DNA from: Absidia repens
Lineage: Eukaryota > Mucoromycota > Mucoromycetes > Mucorales > Cunninghamellaceae
Assembly (NCBI GenBank): GCA_002105175.1
Contig: MCGE01000068.1
Coordinates: 1-35,146 of the forward strand
Length of the DNA: 35,146 bases
Direction: 5' to 3'
Of this stretch, positions 1 to 11,035 are shown in pieces (the first letter of the stretch is position 1; each line of letters starts with the position of its first letter). Below the pieces are notes generated by a model. That model made no database searches. It worked only from the letters and a program-made list of their open reading frames with translations, and was not told the origin of the DNA. A program made the position numbers and the translations under genes.

Positions 1-432
1 GTATATCCTCAACCTCTTCCCTTCTCCACTCCTTTCTCCCCAATTTGGCGCCCACCCCTTTTTGCTCCTTCTGTCCCACCACGCACGCCGACCTCTTCCA
101 TATGGCCATCGCCTGCCCATCCATCCTCGAAATATGGGAATCTATCTGGGAGTATCATTTTATTTACACCCCTTTCACCACCGATGGTCTGTGGCTCGCC
201 TTGACCTGCCTCCGTTTTCCCTCACACCCCCCATATAACACCTCTCCACATCAGTGGATTCCTGTTCTCAGCACCACCCTCCTCCACATCTGGCGTGCAC
301 ACTTGGCACACCACTTTGACGCTGTTCCCATCCGTTCTTCCATCATCATCCAAGCCATCAATGCCGCCCTCGTTACCAGCCCCATGCTCCCCATCACATC
401 TCTGGATTCCATATGAATCACTTGCAGGTAGT

Positions 433-503
<71 letters not shown>
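1..503 (+). mobile_element. 3' end of a non-LTR (LINE-type) retrotransposon with poly(A) tail
   Basis: The frame is open from base 3, where it enters from outside the window, to a TGA at 414-416. It reads ...LHSFLPNLAPTPFCSFC. A Cys-x2-Cys-x8-His-x4-Cys pattern followed by a Trp-rich segment (IWESIWEY, then LLHIWRAH) matches the zinc-binding tail found at the C-terminus of many LINE reverse transcriptases. Only about 20 nt separate the stop from a run of 67 A (437-503), as expected of a target-primed, poly(A)-tailed insertion. The reverse transcriptase core lies outside the window or is missing, so activity cannot be judged. Confidence 0.75.
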
Positions 504-504
<1 letters not shown>

Positions 505-748
505 GAATCCCTCCTTCTGTCAGTCCCCTCCATAGATTTTAGTTTTCTCCAAATTTTTCTCTATCACACGAACTCCCTCTCACCATTTAGCTATCCTTTT
601 CCTTTGCGTTATTCCCCCATCATAGCAATCCCATCCATCATATATTTACATATATATTTTATTCTTTAACCACGGCCACCGCTCTTTTGACATGATAACC
701 GGTCTTTATTTTAATTTTAATAAACGACATACTACAAAAAAAAAAAAG
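504..748. other. Non-coding stretch ending in a second short poly(A)
   Basis: This is pyrimidine-rich sequence without a convincing frame. It ends with an AATAAA signal (about 720-725) and a 12-A run (737-748), so it looks like another transcript-derived 3' end or a nested retroelement tail. Bases 749-758 repeat the ten bases at 1-10 (GTATATCCTC); this may be chance. Confidence 0.35.
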
Positions 749-1110
749 TATATCCTCCCCCCCATTTTACAGTGTCCTTTTTAGATCAGTGATGACCATT
801 CTTCAAATCTCACATTAGTCTTCCTCATTTTCCCACCAGCAGAATTAAATCACTTGTTACTTTGATCCTCTCACCTTTTGTTTTTAGTGTCTTTCGGTGT
901 GCTTCAATAAAGCATTTCCTTTTTGTCGGTTAATCATCCTCTGAAGCATTGGATAGTTAATGGCGGCTTTACTGAGCTGTTTTGTGTGTGTGCGTGTGTT
1001 CTATCAAACACTTAACGTTCTAGTTCACCCGCTATAATGACTACTTTCTCCCTCAAAAGCCCAGGAACTGGTTGGTAGTCTTAGAACATTATACTATCAA
1101 AGATGGAAAT
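749..1110 (+). repeat. Diverged copy (R1) of the dispersed AT-rich repeat
   Basis: The segment around 785-830 (GACCATTCTTCAAATCTC and what follows) matches the reverse complement of about 33395-33435. Order and spacing of later pieces also match, including CTTCAATAAA and a CCCGCTATAATGACT-like box. No protein is encoded. The copy is partial and its edges are approximate. From 1111 to the HETL-1 stop (1296) I see nothing further. Confidence 0.4.
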
Positions 1111-1295
1111 ATACTGCTCGACCAATCGCATACCTAACCTAGGTCGTACTATGTGTGTAATAGCCGATGTAAAGCATTCTACAGTCCGTTCTAAGTTATC
1201 TACGAATATTTGTCACACCTAGCGTCGCATAATTTAATGAAGAAAAAACCTAGTTTTTATCTATCAATTGATGAGACCATCATTGGGCCACTTTT

Positions 1296-2013
1296 TCAAT
1301 ATATATTAAAAACGGTACCATTATTATTAACGTAATGATGGCTCCATTCGTTGAAGTACTTGAGCGTAATGAGCATCCATTTGTTTTTTTCAAAACATCC
1401 AAACAGATATAGTTTACAGTTATTGCTTGCGTCCCTTTCAGCATCTGAATTCAGCGTACTTTCGTCGAAATAAGTAAGACATACAATCTTGATCTCCGAA
1501 CTGGCCAAGTTGAGTTGAAGATCGTCGCATGCCTTTGTCATCATTGGCTTCATTAATATAAAAGAATCGTCATTACAATCACTTTCAGAGGGTAAATCTA
1601 TTACGCAATATTTCTTGGCCGTCAGCTGAAGAAAATAATACAGGTGCAAGTCACGAGCATGATGATGAAGTGTGATGGTGGATTTGTTGCCCAAGTCAAA
1701 ATTGAGTGGATACTCTGGGCAAATGAGTTACATGTCAACTTGTAAATTGTCGATGTTGCAAATGTTGGTAATAAACGATCCGTGAAGGATGAAACTACGT
1801 TGCACCCAGCTAAAAATAAAAGGGTCAACTTGTCTTTGGTATCCATGATCTCGAATAGTTTCAACTTGACCGAAACCATATTATTAAGTTTCCAATGAGC
1901 TACTTGGTTGATTTTGTCCTTATACTTTGATTGCGGCAAAATGGCGTAGAATCGGTCCTCTACCACATAAATATTAATATATAAAAAAAAAAATAAGCTG
2001 TACTGCCAATTTC

Positions 2014-2074
<61 letters not shown>

Positions 2075-3481
2075 GGGGAGGGCGGACTTACCAATTTTAC
2101 TCGCCTTACCACACAGCATCATTTCAAAAAAGCATTGAGCAACGAGTTGTCTAGTCATCGTTTCGTGGAATTGTAAGTAGATTGAGGGTAGCTGTTCAGT
2201 GCTTAATTCAACATTTCGAACGGCAGAGGATAACGTAGAGTCCACAAAATTAAATTCAAAAAATGGCAAAGCAGCGAGCTGCCGCCTATTTGTGAGTCCA
2301 ACAAACCAAAATTTTAGGTTGTTTTTCTTTTTTGCAATATGGTATTCGCTGATCACCCAAACACGAGATGACCAATCACGGATGAGACCCGAATAAAATT
2401 TCATGATTTGCCGGATAACGTTGTTCCTTTCAATGATAAGATCCTTCCATGGCAATATCGGACGGCCCTTTTCATTTCGATTGCCCCGCCATTCCAAGTC
2501 ACAATATCTATCCTTTTGGACATCCTTTTTATTGCAACCAAACAAATCTTCAAAGGAGGTGTAGCGATCAGCCTGTGTTTTGATTTTCCCAATTGCAACG
2601 TCTGCATAAGAGTGAGTATTGGTCAGAGTTTCGACTTGGCTGATGTCGTATAAATGTGCAACAAGTATCTCGGATTGAATGTAGAAAGGATAATCCGTAT
2701 TTTTTGTAAATCCATACGTAAAACAGCCGGTATATTTTGTCAGCATCCGTCTTAACATTGGATCTTTTGGCACGTCGATTCTGTCGAGAAATTCACTGTC
2801 CAGTTGAGCGAGGCGTTCCGTCTTCCCTTGAATGAGGTAATATATATATTGTCCATAATGATAAAGTTTTCCAAAGACATCTAGATTTGCTGGCGGTACG
2901 TTCATTAGATGTTGGCGGTGAAGATCAGGCACTGCCAAAATATATGTAGCTTTTTCGTAAATGTTGCTCATTTGATGAATAGTGGCTTTACGCCGTTCAT
3001 AATTGGTTTGATCCACACATATGGCATCCACCCACACATACTTGATGGATTTCAAATCGGGTTCCCTGGTCATCATACTGCAAAGGTTATAAAAATCATT
3101 CAAATCAAATGAAGTGATAGATGCTATATAGCCACACTTCGTGTCAACCAATTGTTCGTATAACTCGCCCCAACGGTAAGATAATGCAACAAAGCATAAC
3201 TCTTCTGCGTCTCCTTCCAGTGGCTTTTCGACGCAATGGATATTCTTATCTTTGGAGGTTTTTACAATGTCGACAAGCACAACCTGAAATGGCTTTTGTT
3301 TCTGTTTCTGTTTCTGTTTCTGTTTCTGTTTCTGTTGCTTTTGCTGCTGAGTGTCGTCACAGGTTAAGTCTACAAAAGAAAATAAAGTTGAGTTATTCGC
3401 TGTTGTTGTTGTTTTTTACGTTTTTCTATGAGCTCATGACTTGCCTTGAAGGAGATGTTCCACTGGATCGCCCTTGGTCAT
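1296..3481 (-). pseudogene. HETL-1: HET-domain-like protein with one frameshift
   Basis: Exon model on the minus strand: 3445-3481 (37 nt, MTKGDPVEHLLQ), 2092-3369, 1296-1959. Intron 1 (3370-3444) has a GC donor (GCAAGT). Intron 2 (1960-2091) contains a 56-nt T run. HET-like blocks are ALSYRWGEL, YVWVDAICVDQ, MSNIYEKATYILAVPD and DWSSRVWVISE. The N-terminal linker is a Lys-Gln dipeptide repeat. It shares CVEKPLEG and DQTNYERRKA with HETL-5, which marks a subfamily apart from HETL-3/4/6/8. After LLPTFATSTI the frame fails: the homologous continuation (FDLGNKSTITLHHH, to the terminal FNIY) lies one frame over. Summed exon length is one nt short of a multiple of three, so a single-base deletion near 1690-1725 (or a sequencing error) explains it. 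No acidic tract. Confidence 0.8.
3299..3336 (-). repeat. Hexanucleotide repeat coding for Lys-Gln in HETL-1
   Basis: About six tandem TTTCTG units on the plus strand read as CAGAAA on the coding strand. This gives an in-frame (Gln-Lys)n linker just before the conserved KPFQVVLVDI segment. The other HETL genes have a shorter Gln/Lys-rich linker at the same place, so the repeat has expanded here. Confidence 0.8.
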
Positions 3482-3529
3482 ATTGTAAGAAGGGGGATAA
3501 AGAGAAAAAGAGCAACCGATAACAAGGAG

Positions 3530-4265
3530 GAATACGACAACGTATTTTTCTGACACATGCATGGGGTCTGAGGAGTTGTAAATATACCGTATTTAAAGTT
3601 TGGGCTAGGGAAGTCTAAGCCCACACTTGGTTGCTGTTGTTTTGTTGTTGTTGATTAAAGAATCAAGTCGAAATTTACTACAGTCAATGGAAATCAGTTC
3701 TTTCGATACTGACGACCGATTTTTAACATTTTTGGCGGGTCTCTGTCATTGATTTTAATAAAATTTGGTACCTGAATTTTTTTTTTGTTTTTGTTTCGGT
3801 GCTTGCTATCTTTCAAATTTCCGCTATTTTTATTTCTCGGGGTCCGGGAACCGAGATTTGTCGAATTGAGATGATTTATTTTTTTAAAAAAAAGACAAAT
3901 GTTCCTCACTCTTACTTACACACTTATGAATATATGTTACAAAAATGAACTTGAGTGAAGTAGAGCTGGAAAAAGAATGATTCAGTCAATTTATCAATTG
4001 GTAAATTGATAAACAATCATGATATATAGCTCGCTCACTCATTTTTCATTTATTCTACCATTGAATTTTGTCGATGATGACTCGCGTCCCCCCTCACAAC
4101 ACTGGGGATTTAATTAAATTGCATCATTGGCTTGTAAAATAAAGAGATGCATGAGCTTTATGGCGCCATCTGACTGTTCCAACTTTTTTTTTTTTTGGCA
4201 ATTAATCCTTCCAAGGGCATCCGATAAAATGGAGGTTGACAGTTCTAGGTCACCTTCTATAGACT
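3530..4265. other. Intergenic stretch, no gene recognised
   Basis: AT-rich sequence between the HETL-1 start and the HETL-2 relic. It includes a hairpin-like inverted repeat (around 3988-4012, TTATCAATTGGTAAATTGATAA). No open frame resembles a protein family. It presumably carries the HETL-1 promoter. Confidence 0.4.
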
Positions 4266-5200
4266 GGAGCTGTATCTCCGCTCTACCTTTTATATCAATC
4301 ACCGCACAGACCGTGTTGCAGAAGTCGAAGGAGTCACCGTCGACACACAAATGGAATATACGGCACGTACAACATCGTTCGGCATTGGGTCGTTTCATGC
4401 CCTTTGCTGGAACATGGACCAAGCGGACCCGTCCTGCAGCACACATGGACTGCCTGGGTAGGTGCCAAACAATCTATCACATGTCCGAATTTTATGAACG
4501 CATCAATTACATTCTCGCCGCCACGGATATGCATTTGGAATACTTAAAAAAAAAAAACAGTTTCCGAAGGAACGCTGTTATCATTGAAAATATCAAATTG
4601 GATAGCTATTATTTATATCACTTCCTTTTTGGCAAACCTGATGAGCTAGCTGAATTGGAATCTTGTGTTTTTTAAAAAGTGTGTCTGTCCTTGATGACCC
4701 TTATTAGCGAACGTTTGCTGAAAAACTATACCCATCATTTTACTGATGGGATTTATGACACGTTAATTACATTATGGTGTCTATGATGCTCTTCGGTCCC
4801 TTTTGATTCCCATTCTGCAACAGCTGCCACTACCACCACCACATCATCATTTTCAGAAAAGAATTATCACTCTCTCATGACAGAAGAACCATGGAGGAAA
4901 GGGGGAATGAATCATAAATAAACCACTACCGAGGACAATTTGAGCAACTGGCAACATTCGTGATGACTTGGCAACGTGTCCATTACAGTCTGTTGACAAA
5001 GACATCCCAAAAAAAGAATAATGGACCTGCTGAGGAGCAGGAACCGTGTCATGCTAGGTGGAAGTGGCGTACTCTCAAAGAAGCAAACACCATCCGACGA
5101 TCGATGGGGGGGGTTTTTTTTTGGCGCGGACCTTGTCAAGAATTGTACACTCCGTGTCTGAGAGATCAGAGCGAATACCACATTGTGAAAACATAGAAAC
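4266..5200 (+). pseudogene. HETL-2: decayed HET-domain-like relic
   Basis: Pieces in different frames line up in order with the intact paralogues. Near 4330-4410 one frame gives VDTQMEYTARTTSF then SFHALCW (compare VDTQVGYTASITSF, DFYQLC). Near 4465-4675 another gives QTIYHMSEFYERINYIL and YHLIRG-like residues ending at a stop. Near 4705-4750 LLKNYTHHFTDG matches LLLKYTDHF. Near 5080-5190 ANTIRRSMG, DLVKN and LRV-stop-EI match SIAIRQSMEFL, DLVRDW and RVWVISE, with TGA where Trp is expected. Several frameshifts and stops make it a clear non-functional relic. No first exon was found. The C-terminal half is not recognisable. Confidence 0.7.
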
Positions 5201-5349
5201 ACAACAAGAAAACATTGATTTACTTAGCTTGGTATATCCGTGAAAAAGTAAATACCGATTTTTTTTTTTTAATAAAAAAAACGACTTTGATGCTATCAAT
5301 CCGTCGGAGCAACCTAGTCAAAAGCATGTTAGCATGAATGTGTGTGTGT

Positions 5350-5960
5350 GCTATTCTGTTAAAAAGGCCCTTCTCCACAAGAGGAGTCCATCTAATATAC
5401 TTGCCCTGTATCTTCGACTAATCCATCTGCTATGTATCGAATAATACGCGATCCATGGCGGTTGAGCCCACTCCGATGTTGCATACCCAATTGAACCATT
5501 TGAGCCGCTCATATCACCACTTTGCCGGTATATAAATAAACCTTGATATATCCCTCCATTTTGTAAATGCAGCGTATTGAGATCCCGATGCCATATCAGG
5601 GACACGAATCATATGCTGCGTGACTCTGTGGCCGAAGATCCAAAAAACGATAATCAACCCTCTGGTCAAATAAATCAAAACCCTGCGGCGTTTCAGATAT
5701 GAACTCCAAATAAGGTTCATATAGATTATCATACTGCAAAAACATATAAAAACAGTCACGTCGAACGACGTTGAAGATGACTGAATACAGTAGCGCGCAG
5801 CATTAGCAACGATTCCGGACCATCTAACAATGGGGATTTCATCACAGTATTAAAATGAGACACTATTCGCGACCTATGCGATATTGTGGGATAGAACCCC
5901 GTGTGTCTGTAACGGGATGCAAGGCAAATAAAGGAAGTTTATTGGTGCGGTGCTTAAACA
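5350..5960 (-). pseudogene. Decayed coding fragments of an unrecognised gene
   Basis: Reading the minus strand, several short protein-like stretches follow each other in different frames. One near 5790-5860 reads VMKSPLLDGPESLLMLRA. One near 5620-5735 reads YEPYLEFISETPQGFDLF then DYRFLDLRPQSHAAYD, with a TTTTTGCAG acceptor-like site just before it. One near 5355-5500 reads WAQPPWIAYYSIHSRW then ISRRYRASILDGLLLWRR. Stops and frame changes lie between them. I do not recognise the family; it is not HET-like. The ordered strand-consistent fragments suggest a dead multi-exon gene, but chance cannot be excluded. Confidence 0.35.
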
Positions 5961-6041
5961 ATTAAGACTGCTTGCCTAAACAAAAAGAAATCTCCCTTTT
6001 TTCGTTTTTTTCTTTTCTTTTTTCCCAAACCGCTTGCTTCT

Positions 6042-6540
6042 TTTGAAGACTTGACTAGACTTCATTGGGAAGGGTGTAAATACTTTTCCCCAATGGATCG
6101 ACACCAACTTCATCTGGTAAAGAGAATTTGTTTTTTTTTCTTGATGATGGTCATGAGTGCTTGTCTTGAACTAGACTTCACTTGGAAGAGTGTATATACA
6201 ACCTCCCTGTGGATCGACACCAGCTCATTAGTTGAGTTTGACTAATTTATTGGTCTACTTACTGATGTGATTCTTGACAACGCTAGGTTCTGGATGGCAA
6301 CTTTGAAGACTTGACTAGACTTCATTGTGAAGGGCGTAAATACTTTCCCAATGGATCGACCCCAGCTTCATCTGGTAAAGAGAATTCGTTTTCTTTTCTT
6401 GATGATGGTCATGGGTGCTTGTCTTGAACTAGACTTCACTTGGAAGGGTGTATATACAACCTCCCTGTGGATCGACACCAGCTCGTTCGTTGAGTTGACC
6501 GATTTATTGGTCTTCTTGCTAACGTGGTTCTTGACAACGC
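6042..6540. repeat. Two-copy direct tandem repeat with internal half-repeats
   Basis: Copy 1 (6042-6301) and copy 2 (6302-6540) start with the same TTTGAAGACTTGACTAGAC and end with TTCTTGACAACGC; the period is 260. Each copy holds two diverged half-units spaced about 115 nt, seen as CTAGACTTCA at 6055, 6171, 6315 and 6429, each followed by a GGATCGAC box about 35-50 nt on. The whole is therefore four related sub-units that arose by two rounds of duplication. Confidence 0.85.
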
Positions 6541-7193
6541 CTTTTGCTTCACAGGTTCCATCCAGTGTTTGGACAAGAAAGGAAAGTATCCAAAGAAAAG
6601 ATAACATTACAAATACAATTTGATACTAACATTGTTTCTTTTTTAATTTATTATTTTACACTTTACCCTGGCCGTGATAAACATGGAGAAAAATTGAGAA
6701 ATGATCTACCCAAGAGTGGAAACAAGGTATGTCAAACAATGATACTTATAATAACAGCAATATATTCAAAGACACAAACTTTTTTTTAGACGATATATGT
6801 AGCAAAACGATATCGACGACTATGAAATGATCTTGCCGCTGCTCGTCCCACTACACTTCCACCTATGTATGATACGTGACTCAACGTTTTCACAACACAC
6901 ACACTCACACGCGTATTATACACATGCAGTCTCCCTCTTCCAATTCCATATACATTTTATACCATTTGTCGTTTGCCTCTTCAAACCATTATTTATTTAA
7001 TAAAACAGCTATATATTTTATTTATGTTATCCAAAACGATTTTTGTGTTTGTTTTTATCATGTGAAGGGGGCCTTCATCTCTAAGATTTAAAGGTCCGTT
7101 ACTGTTCAATGGGCAAAGATTAAAGTTTTTTATGTTTATTTTTCTTCTTCTTTTTTTTTTTTTTCTTTAATACCATCGCAACAAAATGCCATC
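6541..7193. other. Intergenic stretch upstream of the nine-exon gene
   Basis: AT-rich sequence with short CA-rich runs (about 6895-6910) and a long pyrimidine tract (7140-7170) just before the ATG at 7194. No gene is evident. The pyrimidine tract close to the start is a plausible core-promoter or 5' UTR feature. Confidence 0.35.
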
Positions 7194-9409
7194 ATGGCGT
7201 TAGCTCCCGAATACCAAGAATACCGGTTACCTCAACCAGCGAACGACTCACTCGTGTTTTTCCACGAACATCCTGCATCGGCCTGGGGATTTGAACAATA
7301 TCTACTGCTTACCCACCAAGAATTCAGTAAAACCAACAAAAGCAACGTCAAGGCAATACTTAATGATTATTATCATGATCTCCAAGATATCCTCCGTCTT
7401 CAAGATATCCCCAAGGAAATCTCTGACCATGTCACGTCGTTACTTAAGAAAAGGGTAGGTAAACTCCTTCAGGAACCTTGACTTTTTGACTTCTTTAGCT
7501 ACTAATATAGATAGATATCGCGTTTTCTACTTTCTAGTACACTGACTCTCAAATCAAAAAGGATTTCTGCTCCAAAGCGAAAAGCACCTGGGACCAACAC
7601 AGGCCTCTTATAATTAGAGGAAATAATATTGGGACTTTGAATGTAAATTAGACATTTTTATATATATATATAGATATAAAAGCATTGATTTACTTACAAC
7701 GATCTTTTTTTTATTGTTAGAACGCTGAAAAGATCATCAACAATTATTATGCCACAGACGCGGAAGCTAGCGGAAAACGAAAACGCGAAAATGCTGATAA
7801 TGATGATGATGTTGATGTCGATGTGAACAGCGCTGATGATTTCAAGGTAAGGAACAGTATTAATCCTTCACAATTGATTCACGTATTTTTTTTTTCTCCC
7901 GAATCTTAGAATGATAATGTATGGGAGGCATGTCTCGGTTTTATACAAAGTGACCATGGCAAAAAATTCCATAAGCATAGGTATTATTATATCTAAAAAA
8001 AGAAGCGGCATGTCAATGTGTTATTGTTCGTCTGAGTTTTATTGTTTCTTTAGCCCCGCAAAGCATGGTATTATCCAATGTGGGTTCGGAATATCAAGGC
8101 GACCGAACTGGCCAGAAGATATTTATCTGAGGCTACTGAAATCGCATATTATGCCAAGGTATCCTATTCCTGAGGAATGTGTTAAATATATTAATGGAGT
8201 GATTGACTCTGTAAGTATTTAGCCAGTGTTTATAAAAAAAACTTTTTCTGACCTATTTATTAATATTATAGAAATCCATATATGATTACAAGAAAGCAAT
8301 CTCTAAAAAAGATCCAGCATTCGAAGAAAACACAGAACTTGACAAGGCCGCCGATTTCATTGAAGATTTATTCACGTCAGCGTATGATAAATTGAAAAAA
8401 AAACGCCTCTCCCCTTTCACCCCACGTCTTTATTGAATTTGCATGTTCCTGATATACTTTTTTTTTTTTTTTATAGTTACCATATGTACAACGTCAAACA
8501 AGATGTCAATCATAGTGAATCCGTTTTTAACTACATCTTTGTATATCCCTTCCTCCGTGCTGTTGCCGCTGCCATCAATGAAGACATGTGCGATTTTGTT
8601 CCTGGCGAAACTTATTTGAAGGCAATGACCAAGCAACTCGAATCTGTCGGCAAGCATCTTGATGACAGATTTCAATACAAGGCGGACGGTGTGTTTCGGC
8701 TTTTCAACGACCGAAAACAACTGGAAATCATGCTTTTAGAAACATCCAATGCCTTTGAATGCCGGGATAAAGGGAAAATCAGCTTTGATCATCATAAGGG
8801 TGTATTTGGAACGGTGGCCATGCTCAAGACAATTGCCGACTATTACTCTTATGCGACAACTGACCAATTTGCGAAAATCAAGGTTTTCTTTATACAAGCA
8901 GCAGGTAATAGATACATCTTTAACAACCATATTACCTCAGCTTGATTTTTTTTCAACAATCATAGGTGATCAACTGCATCTATGGAGCTTGTGTTACAAA
9001 GAAAATGGTATCTATGACTTGTGGCGAGAAACATATTTAACAATCAGACCATCGTTTGATGACAGAGCCGACTTATTGCAAGAGTTATTACAATTCTTTT
9101 GGAACATGAAGGTAAATAATTAAAAAAAAAAGTGAACTGACATTTCAATATTATTATTTTTTAACTAAGGAACTCATCAACGAATCCATCCAAAACATCG
9201 CCCATATTCGCCAAAACCATATCAGCAACAGGACCTCTTCGCGGTACAAGAAACGTTCTCCTCCTCTCCTCACCGAAATCATTAACCCGCCCATCATCAA
9301 GTTGATGCAAAATGAAGATATCAAAGGTATGGCCGACCTTGGTCCTTTCTACTCGCCACACGAATCGCCGGCCCAGTCACCAGCCGCCTCACCCAATGAA
9401 GAAAATTAG
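7194..9409 (+). CDS. Unknown nine-exon gene, possible nuclease-like fold
   Basis: Model: 7194-7454, 7538-7642, 7721-7846, 7910-7980, 8054-8210, 8272-8381, 8477-8904, 8966-9111, 9170-9409, giving 547 residues in frame. Exon 3 encodes a basic GKRKR followed by an acidic DDD tract. The best preserved part (residues about 277-470) has EDMCDFVPGE, then ADGVFRLF, MLLETSNAF, SFDHHKG and FWNMK. Spaced Asp347, Glu365 and His/Lys382-384 recall PD-(D/E)XK-type nuclease layouts, but this is only a suggestion. I have the impression of a recurrent Mucoromycota-type family but cannot name it. The tail (SPHESPAQSPAASP) is low complexity. Exons 4-5 are uncertain: between 8054 and 8160 another frame (WYYPMWVRNI, TELARRYLSEATEIAYY) looks more protein-like than the spliced one, so a frame lesion or alternative splicing is possible. 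Confidence 0.65.
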
Positions 9410-10329
9410 TTTGGTTGTTTTTTTGATACCCCCTTTTTTTTCTATTTTGTATTGGTATTGTTACTTCGTTTTTTTTTTCTTTTTATTCTTTGATGAATTT
9501 TGTACTTATTCAATAAAAAAAATATGCATTTGCCTCTCTTTTATTTTGTGTGATCTGGTGCTTTATTGGCGTAGTTTTTTTTTGAAAGATGTCATTCTTT
9601 GAGGTTTCATTTTTCTACGGAATCTTTTGTGATTTTTTTTTTTTTCATCGAGGTATAAAAAGGTTACTGAGGAAAATACAGCAACCAAGTTTTAACGTGT
9701 ACTCATACGAGTGATTGTCACGGATTTAATTGTGTGAATATGTGTTAGCTTCCATCAATTGTTTATTTATGAAAATTTAATCATAATGAATTTCAATCAA
9801 GTTAGTTAATGAAAAATAATAACCAAAGTGTCTCTGGGAGCTGCGTTGAATGTTGGCTGCTACATAACATGTGGGCTTTTTGATGTGGACTTCATTCACG
9901 TTTCAATTTTAACATTCTTATAGTGTGAAAAGCAAAGACCAGATGCCATATCATAGCGTATAAGTAACCTCAGACGCATTCGGAAACACAGTCAAAACAT
10001 ATACTAAACATACAAATAGAAAAACCTCCCAAGACATGAGTGACAGTAAAGGGAGAAAGAGCGAGGGTAAATTAAGCAAGACCGAGCTGTTGCAAAGACC
10101 ACCATGTTCCTGCTGTTATTGTCCAAAAAAGGAGATTGCCGCTGTTAACTGACGGGCATGAAAGTAAAACGAAGAGCAAGCCCCCATGCCGACGATATGG
10201 CGGTTGACGTTATAAAAAGGATGCCATCATTTGATGATGTTGCATAGTTTTTTGATGTTATAAAACAAAAAAGATACTAGATGGGGGAGCTCCATTTTGT
10301 AAATCGACGAAAGTCGTTCATCAATATCT
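9410..10329. other. Intergenic stretch, 3' region of the nine-exon gene
   Basis: It starts with an AT-rich 3' UTR holding an AATAAA (about 9513-9518). After that I find no coding frame and no recognisable repeat until about 10330, where the dispersed repeat begins. Confidence 0.45.
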
Positions 10330-11035
10330 CACCTAAATTATTTCAAATGCCGCACTGGTTATTTTTCTATTTTTCTTTTTTCCCTTTTTCCCTTTCTTCC
10401 TTTCGTCTTTTTTTTTTTTTCGCCATTACTGTCTCATTGAGATTATACTAGACTTGGATTAGTATTAGTATTAGTTTAGGAGGGGTTTTCAGATCAGGGA
10501 TGACAACATGCATGGGGAAACTCTTTCATTTTGGAGCTAGGATCTACAACCACTAATATAGGTCATTAGATTAGTTTCGTTTTAATTTGTAGTAATCTGT
10601 ATCAACATCTGAATAAAATATGTCTACTTTAACGTGCTTCAATAAAAAGTTCCATTAGTCTCTTTCATGTCTTGTGTTTTGGATCGCCTTTTTTTTTTTT
10701 TTTTAACCTCATGTCACCTTGTGATTGGTGTTGATCTTTACTGTTTTCTAATTCGTGTACGGTATATTAGATCCCACTTTGTAGTCATTCCCTTTAGATT
10801 AATTCTGTTCGTTCTCAAATTAGGCTGCCCCACATGCTGCCGCTAATATATTCTTCCATTCTAGTCATTTGTTACAATGAACCCCTCATCTTTAGTTTTA
10901 GTCATTGCCAATATACTTTAGTAAAATTCCACTTTTCAGTTAAGCATTCTCTGATTAATCAGATAATAAACAATGTTTGCTATTGTAGCTGTTTGATGGA
11001 TTGCCATACCAAACTCTTGGTCCCGAATCCATTTT
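10330..11035 (+). repeat. Dispersed repeat copy R2, upstream of HETL-3
   Basis: Shares ordered landmarks with R4, R5, R6 and inverted R7: an AAATGCCGC box (about 10346), pyrimidine-rich sequence, GTCTCATTGAGA, ATTAGTTTAGGAGGGG, ATCAGGGATGACA, ACATGCATGGGGAAAC (10506-10521), CTTTCATTTTGGA, AGGATCTACAACCAC, CAACATCTGAATAAAATATG, then TCTCTTTCATGTC. It encodes no protein. It carries several AATAAA motifs and ends in a GT-rich run. Class unknown. Confidence 0.7.

Noticed and set aside
1960..2091. Poly-Phe stretch in the continuous HETL-1 frame
   Set aside because: It is intron 2 read through: a GTAAGT donor, a long T run and a GGTAG acceptor match the intron position in HETL-3, -4, -6 and -8.
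2199..3112. Plus-strand open frames across HETL-1
   Set aside because: They are antisense shadows of the conserved minus-strand HET blocks.
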